Shown here: positions 60,801 through 64,000 of the stretch, piece by piece
Numbering within the stretch: position 1 is the first letter of the stretch
Layout of the letters: the number at the start of each line of letters is the position of its first letter
Assembly: GCF_016802725.1 (NCBI RefSeq)
Contig: NC_052671.1
Coordinates: 10,881,002 to 10,945,001 of the forward strand
Length of the DNA: 64,000 nt
From: Solenopsis invicta
Taxonomy: Eukaryota > Arthropoda > Insecta > Hymenoptera > Formicidae
Reading direction: 5' to 3'
Translations under genes and position numbers: made by a program
Notes under the pieces: model-generated
The model's database searches: none
What the model was told of the DNA's origin: nothing
What the model saw: the letters and a program-made list of their open reading frames with translations, nothing else

Positions 60801-63800
60801 TTAGCCTTCAATTAAAAAATGGGTGAGTTTATTGTTAAAATTTAACTTTTTTTTCTAATAAGTAAAATTCATTATACTTAATTTTATTTTTTGTCACAGA
60901 ACGCGACATTATTTCAAAGCTATTATATTGGCTTCCCGTCCTCCATATCTATGATAATGTCAAGATTAAAAAATTCACAAATTGTCTAAAGATTTGTCAC
61001 AAGTGGTTTTGAGTTTGCTGATAATTCAAATTTATAGTATCAGAAGTTTAAAATTTAAAATAGCAAATCCTATATGCTCGACAATTAGAAAAATAATTTT
61101 TCCTAGATACTCGTATGTTTGACATCGTTGAATTCAACACTAATCCTATATATGCATACGTATACATCAAATTTAAAAAATTCTTTAAAAAGACTATAAT
61201 GATCAAAAGTATGCATGAAGCTTTGAAAAAGATAAATCGAAAACGATAAGGCAGATAAGATGTATACACAACACACGAGTGGTGAAGATAGGCGTAAATT
61301 TTTATTTATGAGTATGCACAGTCACTGGCAGCTATTTATCGATTAACTTCAGTATTAAGAATCTGTGAAAACATGTATCTTCCAAAACGATAAGAGCAAG
61401 CATAAAAATTGCAACATGCTCACAATGTAAAAAAATAAAATTGCGTCATTACATTGGTCGTCCTCTAAAGGTTAAACGAGAACGATAAACACGTGAGGTA
61501 TTTAGCATCCGTGTCAAGGAGACGATTTAATACGATCTTCCATCGTCGCTTGAACTACGCCTTGTAATCTCGCGCCCCTTGTAATCGCGCGCGCAATTTC
61601 GACGGACTTTGTCGCAATGTCCCATCTACGTGCGTGATTCTACATCCCCCGGCGCGGAAACGATCGGAGTCGCGCGTAAAGGAATTTCATAGCGATTAGC
61701 GAGCAGTTGCTTCCGTGTCCAGTCGATAAGACTTCGCAATCCGCGTGAATAATTGCGGAAACACTATCGTACAAATCTGGCCATCAACTTGCCTCAAATC
61801 TACTATGCTAATACGTGTCCCCATATATATCTATGCACATAAAACAGTGCGCCACAGATCGTTCGTTTATTATCCATTAAAATGCATTAGTCTTTGCAGG
61901 AAAAGAGATTTAAAGCCAGCAAGGCTAAATGTATTCTATACAGAAAGGGTTAAAGCTATTATCAAAAATATACGTAAATTTATTCCAATTTTCACAAAGG
62001 AATTTGCACAGAGGAATTTATATGTACTGAAGAATTCGTAAAGCATAAATTCAAACTCGAATTTTTAGAGACACTCTTATGAAAATATTTATTATAAATG
62101 TTTAAAAAAACTAACCCTTTTTTAAAGTAATTTAAAGTTAAAGAAGTTTTAAAGAATAATTTTATGTCTATTTAAAAGTTTACAGTCGTTAACTAGATTT
62201 ATACTTTAATATTAAATTTATTTTATATTGTTTTAGTTAGGGAAATCCAAGTCTAATTTTCTTATAAAAAATGTAATTCTCATCGACATACGTATTTATT
62301 CTTTTAAACTTAATATCAATTATTTTTAGTTGTATATAAATTCAGTTAAACAATGAAGAAGCAGTAACGTTTTGATAGTGATTCCAGTATCGTTCTGCAA
62401 AATATAAAAAAAATTTATTCGCTATGAGATACACTCTGCACGTTACTATCGTTCCTATAAATGTCGTAAGCTCTTCTTCGCTCGATCGTTTCGGGAAGTA
62501 ATCGAATTTACAGCACGTAACGCAGATGCAATATAGATAGAAGATAGACTATTATTATGAAAATGCGACTTGTGCTGCAATGCCGTTATCTCGAGAAACT
62601 GTGACAATGAATGTGAATAGAATGTGAAACTATATCATAACGTTAACATTTTCTACACACGATTGAACAACAATGTCCACCGTATTTCTTTCTTTTAAAA
62701 TATCGCAAATACCTGATCATAAATAACGATTTCTATGCCCTCCCAAAAAAGTTTGTCACCTGATGCATTGGCGACTTCAGTTTGTGATGCATCATATTCT
62801 TTATTCAGAATATTTTGCAAAAGTTTCTTGGGCTATAAATGGCCCTATATAATCTTCATTATTTGTATCGTATAGTTCCTCTAAATTCGAAGTATTAATT
62901 TCTAAATGATATTTCGAGTTACACTGATAGAAGGTATTTTTTTGGTATATTATATATATTGACATAAAGCACGGAATATATGTGGTAATAATAAATTTAA
63001 CGATACGATTGGAAGTATTATTTTAATGAACTTATATCTCGTATAAATTTCATGTATATAGTACGTGATACAATTTCATGTAATTGTTTCAACGTCAAGA
63101 GTTGCATAAGCGAGTTTAGCCGATTTCTTACCCAATGTAATCTTAAGAAACATTAATTGCGATATAAATTGTTTATTCTTTAAAATATTGAATTATATTA
63201 TTAAAAAATTGGATAATTGCATTGGTTATCACATAATTAAACAATAACATGTTTATCGATTTAAGACATGGTTTAGCACTGTATATAATATCAAATTTAA
63301 ATAGTTAATTTCAAGTACAATTATTATATGTATATCAACTTTCAATTTAAAAAAATATTTCTGAAGTTTTTAAGATTGGAAAAATAAATACAAGTTTTTG
63401 ATATGGAAAATTGAAGATCTTGAGATACTATTTTTACTCTTATTTTTATGGTACTCAAATCTCTTCTAAGTAAGGTTTTTATTTCAACGTGTTCCTCTAA
63501 TTTTTGGCGATACATACTTAAGAATGTAATTATGTCACTCGTAATTACGTAGATACATGATTAAGAGTGTATGTATTATGTAGAATAATTGCTTGTTTTA
63601 TACATTAATATTTTTTTTTATTTTTTTTATTTTATTTTATTTTAACTAATTCTTGTTTACTTCATGAACTATATTAAAAAAAATTTAAGCAATAATTTTG
63701 AGCTGAAATGCGAGAATCACTATCTTATTTGCATTGAACGTTATAAGTAATATTCAAAAATGTTCTTGTAATTAGTTTGAAGTTTTTATAACACTACATT

Positions 63801-63880
63801 AATAAAATGCATTATTTAAAACGTAAATGCAATACATTCAATCTTCAATTTATACTTATTTTTGTGCATATGTCATTTAC
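60801..63880. other. Unannotated sequence with a CpG-rich island
   Basis: A CpG-rich island lies at about 61490-61750. The open frame at 61745-62041 just beyond it is 98 codons long with no recognised domain. The rest is AT-rich DNA without recognisable features. Confidence 0.5.
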
Positions 63881-64000
63881 CGAGGGAAAAACTGCTGAGG
63901 GCAGTAGGTGTACAGATTTTAGGAATTACTAGGCAAAAATTACTGCCTATTACGAGGGCATTACTGGGCATTACGTAAAATTTTGAACATTACTAGGCAG
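63881..64000. mobile_element. Partial transposon with CGAGGG end, cut by the window edge
   Basis: It starts CGAGGGAAAAACTGCTGAGG, followed by GGTGTACAGATTTT, a close match to the subterminal GGTGTACAAAATTT of the element at 56159-56562 (read from its right end). Inside are six or more ATTAC[T/G]-based motifs (ATTACTAGGCA, ATTACTGCC, ATTACGAGGGC, ATTACTGGGC). The right end lies outside the window. It is probably a relative with a different internal motif. Confidence 0.6.

Noticed and set aside
1..64000. CRISPR arrays, tRNA or rRNA genes
   Set aside because: No regularly spaced identical repeats with unique spacers, no intact cloverleaf and no rRNA-like sequence were seen; the DNA is animal-type.

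Overview
The window looks like AT-rich euchromatic DNA from an insect, most likely a hymenopteran such as an ant. That is an inference from composition and repeat content: long AT-rich stretches broken by short CpG-rich islands, and decayed mariner, hAT-like, Penelope-like and Ty3/gypsy-like elements. I found no host protein-coding exon, tRNA or rRNA gene that I can support with confidence. Almost all open frames are short, lack an ATG, or sit in CpG-rich islands where stops are rare by composition. The window is best read as intergenic or long-intron sequence populated by mobile-element remnants.

Layout, left to right. 0-11 kb is mostly unannotated AT-rich DNA. It holds a GT/CG microsatellite (2.67 kb), a tRNA-like SINE candidate (4.05 kb), a decayed coding fragment of unknown origin (4.24-4.92 kb) and CpG-rich islands at 9.4-10.8 kb. 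11-20 kb has a four-copy ~198-bp tandem repeat with internal hairpins (11.18 kb), a TA-flanked inverted-repeat element (13.93 kb), a second tRNA-like SINE candidate (15.65 kb), a candidate solo LTR (16.58-17.21 kb) and a Tc1-like MITE (19.06 kb). 20.5-25 kb has a Penelope-like reverse transcriptase remnant with a hammerhead-like motif upstream, two oppositely oriented copies of one foldback MITE family, and a TA-flanked inverted-repeat element. 27.2 kb has a small hAT-like element. 31.9 and 55.0 kb carry two diverged copies of an unidentified ~550-bp repeat.

38-53 kb is the densest part. It contains an internally deleted mariner, two copies of a palindromic MITE, two copies of a ~785-bp hAT-like element (one with a perfect 8-bp target duplication, the other split by a ~690-bp TTAA-flanked foldback element), a 4.9-kb degenerate Ty3/gypsy-like LTR retrotransposon, inverted copies of a further repeat at 38.7 and 48.8 kb, and a 431-bp tandem duplication. 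At 56.16 kb is a complete 404-bp non-autonomous transposon with CGAGGG termini, a perfect 8-bp target duplication and an interior packed with short repeated motifs. A probable relative starts at 63.88 kb and runs off the window.

No operon-like or pathway relationship exists among the features. What connects them is transposition history: nested insertions, dispersed sister copies and one LTR element with a scrambled gag/integrase order.
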